A program made the translations under genes and the position numbers. This document shows positions 5,828 to 14,586 of a stretch of DNA of 32,994 bases, piece after piece. Each line of letters starts with the position of its first letter. The first letter of the stretch is position 1. The notes under the pieces were generated by a model. The model was given only the letters and a program-made list of their open reading frames with translations, did not search any database and was not told where the DNA came from. The stretch comes from Candidatus Aminicenantota bacterium (lineage in GTDB: Bacteria; Acidobacteriota; Aminicenantia; Aminicenantales; Aminicenantaceae). Location of the stretch: positions 1 through 32,994 of the forward strand of contig WVZK01000092.1 in assembly GCA_011772475.1 (NCBI GenBank). Direction: 5' to 3'.

Positions 5828-8344
5828 TTATTCTTCAGAAAGTTCAAATCTCTCCAAAATCTTAAGCATTTTCCTGCCTTTCTTAACCTTATCTTCGAAA
5901 GGAATATCCTCGATCAAAGGCAGGAGGACTTCTATTATTTCTTTCTTCACAATGTTGTCGAGAAGCTCTATAGAATAATCTATGGCTTTTTTGGTTCCAG
6001 TAGTAATATTTTGATAAGCTTTTATGATATCTTCCCTGGGGAAGATAAGACTTAGCAACTCAAAAATATATTTAAGCGACCGAGCTAAATTATTCTCTAA
6101 ATCTTTAGCCAAAAACTCTTTTTTCTTATCGGTTTCTAAATCATGGATTTCTTTTAAAATAAGGTAAGATTCTTTTATTTCCCGAATAATTTGAGGCACT
6201 ACAATCTGTTCTCGGAAATGAATTTCAGGCTTTTCTGACCTCATCTTATACATGGCGCTAACGATTTCAGATTCCACATCCCTGCTTTCTTTTCTTAATT
6301 CTAAGGACAATACATCAGCTGCCCTTTGAGCGCCTGTTTGAGCCAAAATACTAGGTATGGCCTTTCGTAATCGCACATTTTCACTCGGGTCGCCCAAATA
6401 ATCTTTTAGTGTACCTATAACCTTAACCCCATATTCTGCTAAGGCTTTATTGGCAGAACTCTGAAGGGAAGGATTTATTAAATTTTGGATTATATAAGGT
6501 ACAAGCTCCCGTTTTTTAAGCTTCCCAGCGCTCTCAAGAGCATAACTGACGACTTCTGGCGATTTATCCCTGAGAAGTTTACCTAGATTATGGACGACAG
6601 AGGGAGTCGGCTCCATCATCCCCATAACCTTAGCTGCCTCCATCCTAGAAACTTCCTCCTCTTTACCTTCCTCACCTACAATTTTATCGAGATGGTCTTT
6701 CATAAGTTCTTGATAAACATTCAAGGACATGATCTCTTTTACCTGGGCATCAAGGCTTTCCTCATCGAGAGCATCTTCGGTTTCCGGGATTAACACCTCT
6801 CCGTCTACTTCAAGAAGAGAATCCATAGAACTAGCCCTTACCTCGTCAGATTTATAAGAAATTATTTTTTTAAGCTTAGAGCTCAACTTTTCTTTCTTGA
6901 CAAGGTCAAAAAGATTCATGGCATACAGCACCGAACTCCTTTTCTTGCTTTCGATGGTGTCGAAAACCAGCTTTGTCATATCAATATCAATCTTTTCGGC
7001 AACAAATTTATCAGCATCTTGCCATTTTATCTCGATGTTTTTCTTCACAATATTCACATACTCCTTGGTAATCAAAAGGTTGAGAATGATCCAGATAAGT
7101 ATAAACGCGATGGCGACGAAGCTTATATATTTGATCTCAAAGCTCAGGACTGAGAAAAACAAAAGAATTAGAAGAGCTCCTATGCCTTTAGCAAACTTGT
7201 TGACGAACATGTCGATGAATACTTTTGCTTTGTACTTTATCTCAGGAGGGATCGGGATATAAAGCAATTCCCTGACAGATTGGTTGAGTGAATGAGCAAG
7301 ACTTTTGTCGGTTCCTTTGATAATAAGAGCCCAATAAACTAAAGCGAAAGGGAAAATAAAAATCACACCAGACAACAGCAACAAAAAGAATGGGGCAACC
7401 AAAAGAGCAACCCGAATTCCAAAATTTTTCAAGATGCTGTTGGTCGAGAAAACATGAAGGAGATTTGAAAAAATAAGGAATACGGTAAAAAATATGCCGA
7501 GAAAAGCAGTCCTCGCATCCTTGCTCGGATAGGCATCTTCGACAAAATAATTGAACTGAAAATCAATCAAAGTTGTAACAATAATAGCCGCTGCCATAAT
7601 CCCGGTCAAAAGCAACAAATGTCGATTTTTTCTAAGCAGGCCAAAGCTCTTACCATATCCAATTTTTGGCCTCTTCCGCACCTCAGCTGGCTTGACCTCC
7701 TCTTTTTTCTCTTTTTGAATGACTCTATGAACGCGACTGACAATGACGAGACAGATACAAAGCATAAAAGGGCAGATTAAAAGAAGATTTTCGGTTCCCA
7801 CAATTTTAGACAAAGAAGCAATGAGAGCTCCCGCAACTCCACCCAAAAGCCCTCCGCTCACTAAGAAGCCGACAAGTCTTTTTGCCTGCCGAGGATTATA
7901 AATATCATTGATCAATATCCAGAATTGAGTAACAGAAGTTACCAGGAATATATCTGCCCAGAACCAGAATACCATTGAAATCCAATTCCAGTATAAAAGA
8001 GGTAGCCAATTCCTTCCTTGAGTGAAAAGAAGCCAGAATATTAAAAGACAAGTTATGAAAAAGACCAAGCTGAGAGATATGTATACGTGTCTCTTCACAA
8101 CCCGCAGCAGCCTTGAGTTCAGGGTGACAAAAAATCCTATCAGGATGGCAGTCAAAAGATATGCATAAGGGAGTCTCCTGGATGAAAGCTTCTCCAGGAA
8201 ATCGGAAATCTTGACCAGTTTGATGATGTAAGCAGAAGAAGTGATCAGGAAAAAATAAGAAAACATAAGCCCAGAGGTAGATATTTCCTCAGGCCTGACA
8301 TCAACAAAGCGTGACAGAATTTTATGAAATGAGTTCTTAGCCAT
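5828..8344 (-). CDS. NTT-type (ATP/ADP carrier-like) membrane protein fused to HEAT repeats, copy 2
   Basis: About 838 residues. The N-terminal ~430 form about 12 membrane helices of the bacterial/plastid NTT nucleotide-transporter (TlcC) type. The rest is a soluble alpha-helical region with HEAT-like repeats (SPEVVSYALESAGKLKKREL, ENVRLRKAIPSILAQTGA) and a conserved end (AYQNITTGTKKAIDYSIELL). It is a tandem paralogue of the gene at 8350-10872. The track start is GTG at 8353, overlapping the upstream stop. I prefer ATG at 8344 because it aligns MAKNSFHKILSRFV with the paralogue's MAKNLLNRVLSRFV. In helix 1 the family-typical K-P-x-R-D segment is IKLVKISDF here, so R and D are lost. Transport activity is therefore doubtful, and a sensory or structural role is possible. 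Confidence 0.8.
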   Translation of the reverse strand: MAKNSFHKILSRFVDVRPEEISTSGLMFSYFFLITSSAYIIKLVKISDFLEKLSSRRLPYAYLLTAILIGFFVTLNSRLLRVVKRHVYISLSLVFFITCLLIFWLLFTQGRNWLPLLYWNWISMVFWFWADIFLVTSVTQFWILINDIYNPRQAKRLVGFLVSGGLLGGVAGALIASLSKIVGTENLLLICPFMLCICLVIVSRVHRVIQKEKKEEVKPAEVRKRPKIGYGKSFGLLRKNRHLLLLTGIMAAAIIVTTLIDFQFNYFVEDAYPSKDARTAFLGIFFTVFLIFSNLLHVFSTNSILKNFGIRVALLVAPFFLLLLSGVIFIFPFALVYWALIIKGTDKSLAHSLNQSVRELLYIPIPPEIKYKAKVFIDMFVNKFAKGIGALLILLFFSVLSFEIKYISFVAIAFILIWIILNLLITKEYVNIVKKNIEIKWQDADKFVAEKIDIDMTKLVFDTIESKKRSSVLYAMNLFDLVKKEKLSSKLKKIISYKSDEVRASSMDSLLEVDGEVLIPETEDALDEESLDAQVKEIMSLNVYQELMKDHLDKIVGEEGKEEEVSRMEAAKVMGMMEPTPSVVHNLGKLLRDKSPEVVSYALESAGKLKKRELVPYIIQNLINPSLQSSANKALAEYGVKVIGTLKDYLGDPSENVRLRKAIPSILAQTGAQRAADVLSLELRKESRDVESEIVSAMYKMRSEKPEIHFREQIVVPQIIREIKESYLILKEIHDLETDKKKEFLAKDLENNLARSLKYIFELLSLIFPREDIIKAYQNITTGTKKAIDYSIELLDNIVKKEIIEVLLPLIEDIPFEDKVKKGRKMLKILERFELSEE

Positions 8345-8349
8345 TAAGT

Positions 8350-10872
8350 TCACTGCATCTTAGGAAAAGCCTTAAAAAGAACCCTGCATTTTTTTACCCT
8401 TTCTTCAAGCGAAAGATCTTCAATAAGCGGAAAGATTACATCTCTAATATCTTTGGGCAGTATATTATCGAGAAGTTCGACAGCATAATCTATAGAATCC
8501 TTCGTTGCCGTCCTTATGTTCTGGTATGCTCTGAAAATATCCTCGTGAGGATAGATGAGCCCCAATAATTTAAAAATGTTCATCATTGAAGCGGCCAGAT
8601 CCTCTGACAATTTTCCGCTCATCTCTGGCCTCTTTACTTCAGATTTTGTTTCGTAAGAATTAATAAGAATCTGATAGTATCTCTTTATTTCTTTGAATAT
8701 CTTAGTCTTTATAATCTCCGCCTGGACCTGAATATCAGGCTGTCCAGAACGAATCCTATCCAAAGCATCTATGAGCTCATTATCCATATCTTCGTTTTCT
8801 TCTGCTAACTCCCAGGCTAATAAATCTGCAGAATCTTGAATAGGAATTCGAGCCAAAACTGAAGCCACTTCTTTCCGCAATCCAACATCCTCGTCATAAT
8901 CTCCCAAATAATCTGACAGAGTACCGACAATTCTTTCCCCATATTTTTCAAGAGCAGCAGAGGCATCTTCTCTCGTTAAAGGATTATCTAACTTGTAGAT
9001 TAAGCCAGGAACAAGCTCTCTTCTCTTTAGCCTTGCCGCGCTTTCAATTGCATATTTACTCACTTCTGGCGATTCATCTTCAAGGAGTTCTTCAAGTTTT
9101 TGAGCAAGCGGAGAATCAGATTCCATCAATCCTATGGCTTTGGCCACTTCCATCTTTGATGTCTTAGTTTCATTAGTCTTATCAACTAGGACTTTGTCAA
9201 TGTATCCTTTCATCACCTCTTGATAAACATCTAGGGACATTATCTCTTGAACCTCTTTTTCCAAGACTTCCTCGCCTAACATGTCATCCGTTTCAGGAAT
9301 TAAGGTTGTCTCCCCAGATTCAAATAAACCCCCTAATGAAGCGACTCTCCTTTCATCGGCTTTATAAGAGATTAATTTTCTCACTTCAGGAGTGAGCTTA
9401 TCTTGCTTAATCAAATCATAGAGATGCATGGCGTACAAAACTGAACTTCTTTCCCTGCTTTCTATCGTATCAAAGACTAATTTTGTATAATCCACATCCA
9501 TCTTTTCAGCCACCAATCTATCCCCTCTATCCCACTTCACATCTAATTTCTGTTTAACAATATTGGTATACTCTTTGCTTACTTTTAGGTTAAGTAGAAG
9601 CCATGCTCCGATAAAAATAACAGCAATAATGCTCACAAGTTGAACTTTATCTCTCCAATCCCACTGCCAATTTTCAGGGGGAAGAAAGATATAAACTAAA
9701 AACAAAAGTATCAAGGCCCCAACGCCTTTGGCAAATCTATTGAGAAACATATCGATAAATACCTTTGCTTTATACTTAAGCTCCGGCGAGATAGGGATAT
9801 AAAGTAGCTCCCGCACATACTGGTTAATAGAAAAAGAGAGACTCTTATCGCCAGCTTTGATAGCAAGAGCAAAAACAAAAATTTCAGGCCGATAGCCTAT
9901 TCCAAAAATACAAAGCAACAATACTAGAGGGAAGAGTAAAAGAGTAACGCGAATCCCATAGCGTTTAAGAATATTGCTGGACATAAATATTGATATGAAA
10001 AAAGGAATAACCAACAATGCTGCATGAAAAAATCCAAAAAATTCCAACTTTTCATCCATTCTCTCTATTTTAATGTCGATAACAGTCTTGGACTGCCAAT
10101 CAATAAATGTTGAAACAATAAATGTTAAAGTCACGACACCAGCCAGAAGTTTTAAATAATAATTTTTTCTCACTGTATTAAAACAATCTATGAAGCCAAC
10201 CTTAACCTGCTCTGCCCCCCTTTCTCTATGTTTATGATCTACCTTATCATCTGGAGGGGACTTTTTTCTCTGCCAAATGAATATATGATTTACGACAAAA
10301 ATACTGAGCACAAGCAATCCAGAGGCAATGATAAGAACAATATCGGGCATGTCTCTACCTAATAATCCCGTCAGCAAACCCCCTAAGATACCTCCAAAAA
10401 GTCCGCCACTACCAAAGAAGCCAATCAGCCTTTTGACTTCTCTCGGATTAAAAATATCATTCACTAATATCCAGAATTGGGTTATAAGGACCACAACAAA
10501 AGTGTTTGCCCACACCCAAAATGCGAGAGGCATCCAACTCAAATCCAGATTGAAAAGCCAGCGAGAAAGTAAACAGGTGAGAGCAAAAAATGTGACGCTT
10601 GAGATTATTAAGACGCGTCTCTGAATTCTAACTTGAAGCTTGGTATAAAAATGAACAAAAAAACCCATAAAAAGAGCTGTTAATAAGTAGGCATAAGGTA
10701 GTCTTGCAGATGTTAACTCAATTAAGTATTTTGCATCTCTATAGGGTTTAATAATGTAATACGGGAACATAATAAGAAAGAGATAAAGAAAAAGAAGGGA
10801 GGCAATGACTTCTTCGCCGGGTTTGATCTCTACAAAGCGCGATAGAACTCTATTGAGGAGGTTTTTTGCCAT
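8350..10872 (-). CDS. NTT-type (ATP/ADP carrier-like) membrane protein fused to HEAT repeats, copy 1
   Basis: A protein of 840 residues with an NTT-like membrane domain (about 1-430) and a C-terminal HEAT-like helical domain (about 500-840; SPEVSKYAIESAARLKRREL, TKDSIDYAVELLDNIL). The helix-1 motif YYIIKPYRDA is intact (K42, R45, D46). WILVNDIFNPREVKRLIGFF and the glycine-rich GSGGLFGGILGGLL also fit the family. NTT carriers exchange ATP/ADP or import nucleotides in intracellular bacteria and plastids; HEAT-fused versions occur in free-living bacteria, where their role is unsettled. It starts 32 bases after the STAS gene and its stop lies just before the next NTT start, so STAS-NTT-NTT is an operon. 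HEAT repeats usually mediate protein binding, which suggests coupling to a cytosolic partner. Confidence 0.82.
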   Translation of the reverse strand: MAKNLLNRVLSRFVEIKPGEEVIASLLFLYLFLIMFPYYIIKPYRDAKYLIELTSARLPYAYLLTALFMGFFVHFYTKLQVRIQRRVLIISSVTFFALTCLLSRWLFNLDLSWMPLAFWVWANTFVVVLITQFWILVNDIFNPREVKRLIGFFGSGGLFGGILGGLLTGLLGRDMPDIVLIIASGLLVLSIFVVNHIFIWQRKKSPPDDKVDHKHRERGAEQVKVGFIDCFNTVRKNYYLKLLAGVVTLTFIVSTFIDWQSKTVIDIKIERMDEKLEFFGFFHAALLVIPFFISIFMSSNILKRYGIRVTLLLFPLVLLLCIFGIGYRPEIFVFALAIKAGDKSLSFSINQYVRELLYIPISPELKYKAKVFIDMFLNRFAKGVGALILLFLVYIFLPPENWQWDWRDKVQLVSIIAVIFIGAWLLLNLKVSKEYTNIVKQKLDVKWDRGDRLVAEKMDVDYTKLVFDTIESRERSSVLYAMHLYDLIKQDKLTPEVRKLISYKADERRVASLGGLFESGETTLIPETDDMLGEEVLEKEVQEIMSLDVYQEVMKGYIDKVLVDKTNETKTSKMEVAKAIGLMESDSPLAQKLEELLEDESPEVSKYAIESAARLKRRELVPGLIYKLDNPLTREDASAALEKYGERIVGTLSDYLGDYDEDVGLRKEVASVLARIPIQDSADLLAWELAEENEDMDNELIDALDRIRSGQPDIQVQAEIIKTKIFKEIKRYYQILINSYETKSEVKRPEMSGKLSEDLAASMMNIFKLLGLIYPHEDIFRAYQNIRTATKDSIDYAVELLDNILPKDIRDVIFPLIEDLSLEERVKKCRVLFKAFPKMQ

Positions 10873-10904
10873 AAATTGACTCGACTATAAGAAGCTCGTG
10901 AAAG

Positions 10905-11255
10905 TTACTGATCCTTATTAAAGCTATCCAAGGCGACTTCTTCTTCGTCAAAAATTTCAAGCACTTTAGTTAGCATTGTGACTTGAAAGACGAGGTAGAG
11001 TTTCTTTGATATTTTTGCTATCTTCAGTTTCCCCCCTAGATTATGAGTAGAAATATAGCTGGCCAATATTTCCCCTACCCCGAAGCTATCGATAAAATCG
11101 ACATTCTGAAAATTGAGAAGTATGTTCCTTTTGCCGGCATCCAATTGATCTTTAACGAGCTGATGAAGAGTGAAATCGGTTACGTCCGATCTTCTTATCT
11201 CCCCCTCGATATCAAAAATAACAATATCTGTTTTTTCTCTTGTATTAATTTCCAT
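10905..11255 (-). CDS. STAS-domain anti-sigma factor antagonist (RsbV/SpoIIAA-like)
   Basis: A 116-residue cytosolic protein consisting of one STAS domain. The core NVDFIDSFGVGEILASY keeps the phosphorylatable serine in D-S-x-G that RsbW-type kinases modify and PP2C phosphatases restore. LDAGKRNILLNF and GGKLKIAKISKK fit the family. It is first in an operon with two NTT-HEAT genes, and possibly with the PP2C gene at 3869-5545. The HATPase at 19083-19505 is a candidate kinase. An AGAGGA Shine-Dalgarno lies nine bases before the ATG. The 325-base gap upstream (11256-11580) holds only the hairpin at 11488-11519, and I do not see a convincing promoter there. Confidence 0.9.
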   Translation of the reverse strand: MEINTREKTDIVIFDIEGEIRRSDVTDFTLHQLVKDQLDAGKRNILLNFQNVDFIDSFGVGEILASYISTHNLGGKLKIAKISKKLYLVFQVTMLTKVLEIFDEEEVALDSFNKDQ

Positions 11256-11487
11256 TTTTTCCCATCCTCTCTATTATCTTAATTTTCTCCTATTGAATAA
11301 TCTTCTGGATTGATTTTGATCCTTATCCGAGCACTTCCCCTTAACTCTATTCTCAATTATGAAATATCTTGGGGCTTTCCTTCTCCTTTCCTGCTGCAAC
11401 CAATTCTCTCCGACTATACCCTTAGCTTTTATCAAAAGAGAAATCTAAAGTCAATCCATTATTTGATGTTGTGGGGGTTGCTTTTTC

Positions 11488-11519
11488 TGTGGGTTTGATT
11501 CATCAAACCCACATTTTTT
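11488..11519 (+). terminator. 12-bp hairpin with T-run on the plus strand (terminator-like repeat)
   Basis: TGTGGGTTTGAT, a two-base loop TC, and ATCAAACCCACA form a perfect 12-bp stem, followed by CATTTTTTA-like thymines (11514-11519) on the plus strand. Both neighbouring genes are on the minus strand, so it is not placed as a normal terminator for them. The hairpin resembles the one at 5703-5720 (GGCTTGAT/ATCAAGCC then CCAC), so it may be a dispersed hairpin repeat instead. Confidence 0.45.
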
Positions 11520-11580
11520 AGAAAAAAATATATTGATATTATCTATTTAAAGGAGTTGTTTTATCTGTAGCTGGGATTCA

Positions 11581-11934
11581 CTACTTTTCATTCAGTAAAA
11601 TTGTGACAAGGATGAATCTATAGAGTTTTGGCTTTTCTCTAAAATCAAGTTCAGTAAACTTTACGCCATATGATAAAACCTCTTCTTCTTCTCTCTCCCA
11701 GATAATGTTTCCATATATATTGATATTAATATCCTCAGGTAAGTTCAGGTTGAAAATCAAGTCCGTGCCTAGAGGAAACCGAATATTAGTTACGACACAC
11801 ATCCCATCAAGACTGATATTCTTTATATAACCTTTTGCCTTTTTTTCAACCTTGAAATCTTCCCATAGCTGGACGTTTACTCTAACCAAAACCCTTGGAG
11901 CTTTCCTTCTTTCCAATTTTTTCCGTTTTTGCAT
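11581..11934 (-). CDS. PilZ-domain protein (c-di-GMP receptor)
   Basis: A 117-residue soluble protein. It has the PilZ c-di-GMP-binding signature in two parts: the RxxxR motif (ERRKAPRVLVRVNV, about residues 8-21) and the (D/N)xSxxG motif NISLDG (about 43-48). A beta-barrel tail follows (IYGNIIWEREE, YGVKFTEL). Single-domain PilZ proteins act as c-di-GMP-responsive adaptors, often on motility or polysaccharide systems; no such genes are nearby. It has its own strong promoter (12060-12088) and a leader of about 120 bases. It is separated from the STAS operon by 325 bases, so co-transcription is uncertain. Confidence 0.88.
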   Translation of the reverse strand: MQKRKKLERRKAPRVLVRVNVQLWEDFKVEKKAKGYIKNISLDGMCVVTNIRFPLGTDLIFNLNLPEDININIYGNIIWEREEEEVLSYGVKFTELDFREKPKLYRFILVTILLNEK

Positions 11935-11969
11935 TTAAATTTCTCTTGTTACCTCAAGAGCTAAACAGA

Positions 11970-12053
11970 TAGGAATCTTTTTTTCGCTTACAATGTTCCC
12001 CAGTCATCTTCACTATTAGCCAAAGGCATACAGTCGCTTCTAACCAACTGCCG
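11970..12053 (-). other. Possible structured 5' leader of the PilZ gene
   Basis: The predicted leader contains GGCAGT, a loop, ACTG and GCC, then TGGGGA and AAAGATTC. This order is shared with the leader of the kinase at the window start (137-258). The 65-codon ORF drawn across it on the track (11954-12151) overlaps the promoter and has no protein-like composition. If the RNA is real it could be a riboswitch or protein-binding leader; I recognise no known class. Confidence 0.3.
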
Positions 12054-12059
12054 CTAAAA

Positions 12060-12088
12060 CTTATAGCACACCAAAAATGCGATGTCAA
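12060..12088 (-). promoter_or_regulatory. Sigma70-type promoter with extended -10 for the PilZ gene
   Basis: On the minus strand TTGACA (12088-12083), 17 bases, then TATAAG (12065-12060) preceded by TGC. It is nearly the same sequence as the promoter at 264-292, including non-consensus spacer bases. Confidence 0.7.
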
Positions 12089-12274
12089 AAACAAAATTCT
12101 AATATAAAAATAACAATAGCATTGGAAGGGAATGGAGATATTATTAAACATAAATTTGAAACCGCCCTTGAATTCCCCTGATAAGGCTTAAATCATAAGA
12201 GGAAATGTCTCTTTCCGAATATTATTTCCTTTCCCTATAAAGACAGAAGGTTTCTATTCATCAGACATTATTCC

Positions 12275-12302
12275 TTGACATTTAATATCATTAATTTACA
12301 TT
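12275..12302 (+). promoter_or_regulatory. Promoter of the secreted phosphatase/kinase-like gene pair
   Basis: TTGACA (12275-12280) is followed by 16 bases and TACATT (12297-12302). The start would be near 12309, about 65 bases before the ATG at 12374. The rest of the gap 12152-12373 shows no other feature. Confidence 0.5.
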
Positions 12303-12373
12303 ATTAATGGTGAATTGAACTGGAAACGACGTAAACCCAATAAACATACTATGGTGAAACTCTGGAAAAAGCC

Positions 12374-13537
12374 ATGAAAAACGACGTTATTAAGTTAATG
12401 ATGAGAAAAACTAAAGCTATACTACTATTAGCCGTTCTCGCCTTCGCCTCTCTTGCCAATCTGTGTTCAGCTGATACACAGTGCGAATGGACTGGCATCG
12501 AAAAGATTGTAGCTGTGGGAGACATACACGGCGACTACCAGGCCTTCGTCGAAATTCTAAAAGGAACAGGATTAATAGATAAAAAACTCCATTGGACAGG
12601 TGGGAAGACTCACCTGGTTCAAATCGGGGATGTATTAGATAGAGGTGATTACGCCAAGGAAATTCTTGACCTGTTGATGCAACTGGAAAAAGAAGCAGAA
12701 GAAGCAGGAGGCATGGTTCATATGCTGATTGGCAATCATGAAGAACTAAATGTTACAGGCCTAATCTTTAACCGAGAAGAATTTACTACACGCCAACTTG
12801 TCTCTTTTCTTCCTGATGGGTACAGGGAGAAGCAAGTAAAAAGATTCAGAAAAATACTGGGAGACAATCCAACTACAGAAACAGGTCTGTATGCATCCTT
12901 AGATAGTGATTTAATCCCCTACTGGGAGAATATGTTTAACGAGGTGAAAGCAAGCCGCAGACATCCCGCTAGAAGGGAATACTTATACAATTTTAATAAG
13001 AAATACGGAAAATGGATCGTTAAACAAAATGCTGTAATTAAAATCAATAATATCGTATTTGCGCACGGGGGAGTCAGCGAGAGATTATCCAAATGGGAGC
13101 TAAAGAGAATAAATAATCGCCTTCGGTTAGAGTTAGAAGATCTGAGGCGGGCGGCGATGAATCAAACACGACCTAAGATTCAAGATTATCAGCGCCAAAT
13201 TGTTTATGCACCTGATGGGCCATACTGGTACAGGGGTTTTTATTTAATGGATGAAGATGAGAATAAAGACACCGTGGATACAATCCTAAAAAACCTCGGC
13301 GCTGAATACATGGTAATAGCCCATACTCCTCAGGTAATTAAGTCAAAGGAAGATATGCAGCTTTTTCAAGGAAGGATTTGGATAATCGATACTGGTATTT
13401 CAAAAATCTACAGAGAACACTTGCAGGGACGCCTCAGCGCCTTGATTATAAACAAAGGAGAATTCGATGTATGGGGGTTGGACAATGAAAAAAAAGAAAG
13501 CCTTAGCCATAATGATTCTTACATTCTTTTTCTCTGA
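12374..13537 (+). CDS. Secreted PPP-family (Shewanella-like) metallophosphatase
   Basis: 387 residues with an N-terminal Sec signal peptide (MMRKTKAILLLAVLAFASLA... ending near CSA-D at about residue 33). The PPP/calcineurin-like metal motifs follow in order: GDIHG (49-53), GDVLDRG (85-91), GNHE (120-123), FAHGG and VIAHTPQ near the C-terminus. This is the layout of bacterial Shewanella-type PPP phosphatases, which dephosphorylate proteins. The signal peptide puts it outside the cytoplasm. Its last ~24 codons overlap the next gene by 71 bases, and the C-terminal tail (KKESLSHNDSYILFL) is unlike the rest, so the reading frame may have been extended by loss of an earlier stop. It is paired with a secreted kinase-like gene, suggesting opposing activities on the same targets. 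Confidence 0.85.
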   Translation: MKNDVIKLMMRKTKAILLLAVLAFASLANLCSADTQCEWTGIEKIVAVGDIHGDYQAFVEILKGTGLIDKKLHWTGGKTHLVQIGDVLDRGDYAKEILDLLMQLEKEAEEAGGMVHMLIGNHEELNVTGLIFNREEFTTRQLVSFLPDGYREKQVKRFRKILGDNPTTETGLYASLDSDLIPYWENMFNEVKASRRHPARREYLYNFNKKYGKWIVKQNAVIKINNIVFAHGGVSERLSKWELKRINNRLRLELEDLRRAAMNQTRPKIQDYQRQIVYAPDGPYWYRGFYLMDEDENKDTVDTILKNLGAEYMVIAHTPQVIKSKEDMQLFQGRIWIIDTGISKIYREHLQGRLSALIINKGEFDVWGLDNEKKESLSHNDSYILFL

Positions 13538-14276
13538 AGCCTGGTTTCACTCAAAATCACAAGCAGTTACTCAAGAAAATGAGAAGCAAAAAGAGCTGGA
13601 GAATTACTTAAGAACAGCTAAGATTGTATCTAAGAGGCGAGCAGGAGGCAGGGGAGAAAACTGGATAATAAGCCTGGACGATGGAAAAATTTCGAGCTAT
13701 GCATTCTATAAGCTTCTTGATGAAACTAGACCAGAGGCCCCTATCGGCGACAGCTATAAATACGGGATTGCTGCCTATGAGCTGGATAAACTCCTTGATC
13801 TTGGCTTAGTCCCTCCTGTCGTAGAAAGAGAAATAGAAGGCAGAAAAGGTTCGCTTCAGATATTCATCGAGGGCGCTCTATATGAAAGTGTCCGAAGGAT
13901 GAAGAATATTAAGCCACCAGAGCCTGAGAAGTTTAAAAATATTATGGAAGACTTAATTGTTTTTGAGAACTTGACTTGGTCCCCCTCCTATTGCGGAGAG
14001 AGAGAGCTGGACGATATCCTAATAATGCAGAGAGAGGACTGGAAAGTCTGGAGGGTTGACTTCTCTGAAGCCTTTCCCCCTTCACCAGAGCTAATCCCAG
14101 GATGCGAAATAACTGGCTGTTCCAAGAGGCTTTGTGAAAACCTGATAAAATTGAATGATGAAGCGATTAAAGCCAAGCTAAAGCCTTATCTAAATGATGA
14201 AGAAATGAGCATGTTGCTGAGAAGAAAAAAACTCATCGTTGAAAAGATCAAAAAACTAATTGCTGAAGAAGGGTAA
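13467..14276 (+). CDS. Secreted kinase-like protein (PI3/PI4- or FAM20-like fold), degenerate active site
   Basis: 269 residues, with a signal peptide (KALAIMILTFFFSEAWF) and cleavage near SQA-V. It is homologous to the proteins at 17339-18172 and 18250-19086. Shared features are the beta-3 lysine (AFYK, K82), the YGIAAYELDKLLDLGLVPP helix with VER (E120), and GSLQ at the hinge. The catalytic D-R-x-x-x-N is replaced by ERELDD (178-183), while the later metal Asp is kept (VDFSEAF, D198). It is either a pseudokinase or has altered chemistry. Start: ATG 13467 has AAAGGAG six bases upstream; ATG 13485 (MKKKKALAIM) would give a more typical signal peptide. It overlaps the phosphatase gene, so the two are translationally linked. 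Confidence 0.7.
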   Translation: MYGGWTMKKKKALAIMILTFFFSEAWFHSKSQAVTQENEKQKELENYLRTAKIVSKRRAGGRGENWIISLDDGKISSYAFYKLLDETRPEAPIGDSYKYGIAAYELDKLLDLGLVPPVVEREIEGRKGSLQIFIEGALYESVRRMKNIKPPEPEKFKNIMEDLIVFENLTWSPSYCGERELDDILIMQREDWKVWRVDFSEAFPPSPELIPGCEITGCSKRLCENLIKLNDEAIKAKLKPYLNDEEMSMLLRRKKLIVEKIKKLIAEEG

Positions 14277-14586
14277 GAATCCGTCTTTTTCTCTTAAGGT
14301 TACCTGATTTTGCGATAAAAAAAGACAAGATTCAATCTTGCAAATTCCTTTTATAAACAGCTAAATTTGCGCGACCAAAAATTGTGCAAACTACCATAAT
14401 CATAATTAAATCAATTTATTAAAAAAAGAAGTCACTTACTTTTCAACAAACTTATTCACAGAAATAGTGGAAAAGGAAAAGGCAAATTCGCCTGCTTTAG
14501 AATTTCCATAGCAAAAGCAATGAAATAAGCTGCATTTCTCCCCTACACGTTTCAAACGAAGCAACCTCTTTGACATAATAATTAGC

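Noticed and set aside
11954-12151. 65-codon minus-strand ORF upstream of PilZ
   Set aside because: It covers the PilZ promoter and leader, which are better supported, and its product shows no domain.
12374-12480. Lipobox in the PPP phosphatase signal peptide
   Set aside because: The residues before the cysteine (ANLC) do not fit the L-(A/S)-(G/A)-C rule; a Sec cleavage site a few residues later fits better.
14283-14340. GTCTTTTT/AAAAAGAC and CAAGATT/AATCTTG stems as a firm terminator
   Set aside because: The first has a 28-base loop and the second lacks a T-run directly after it, so I mention it only as a weak possibility.
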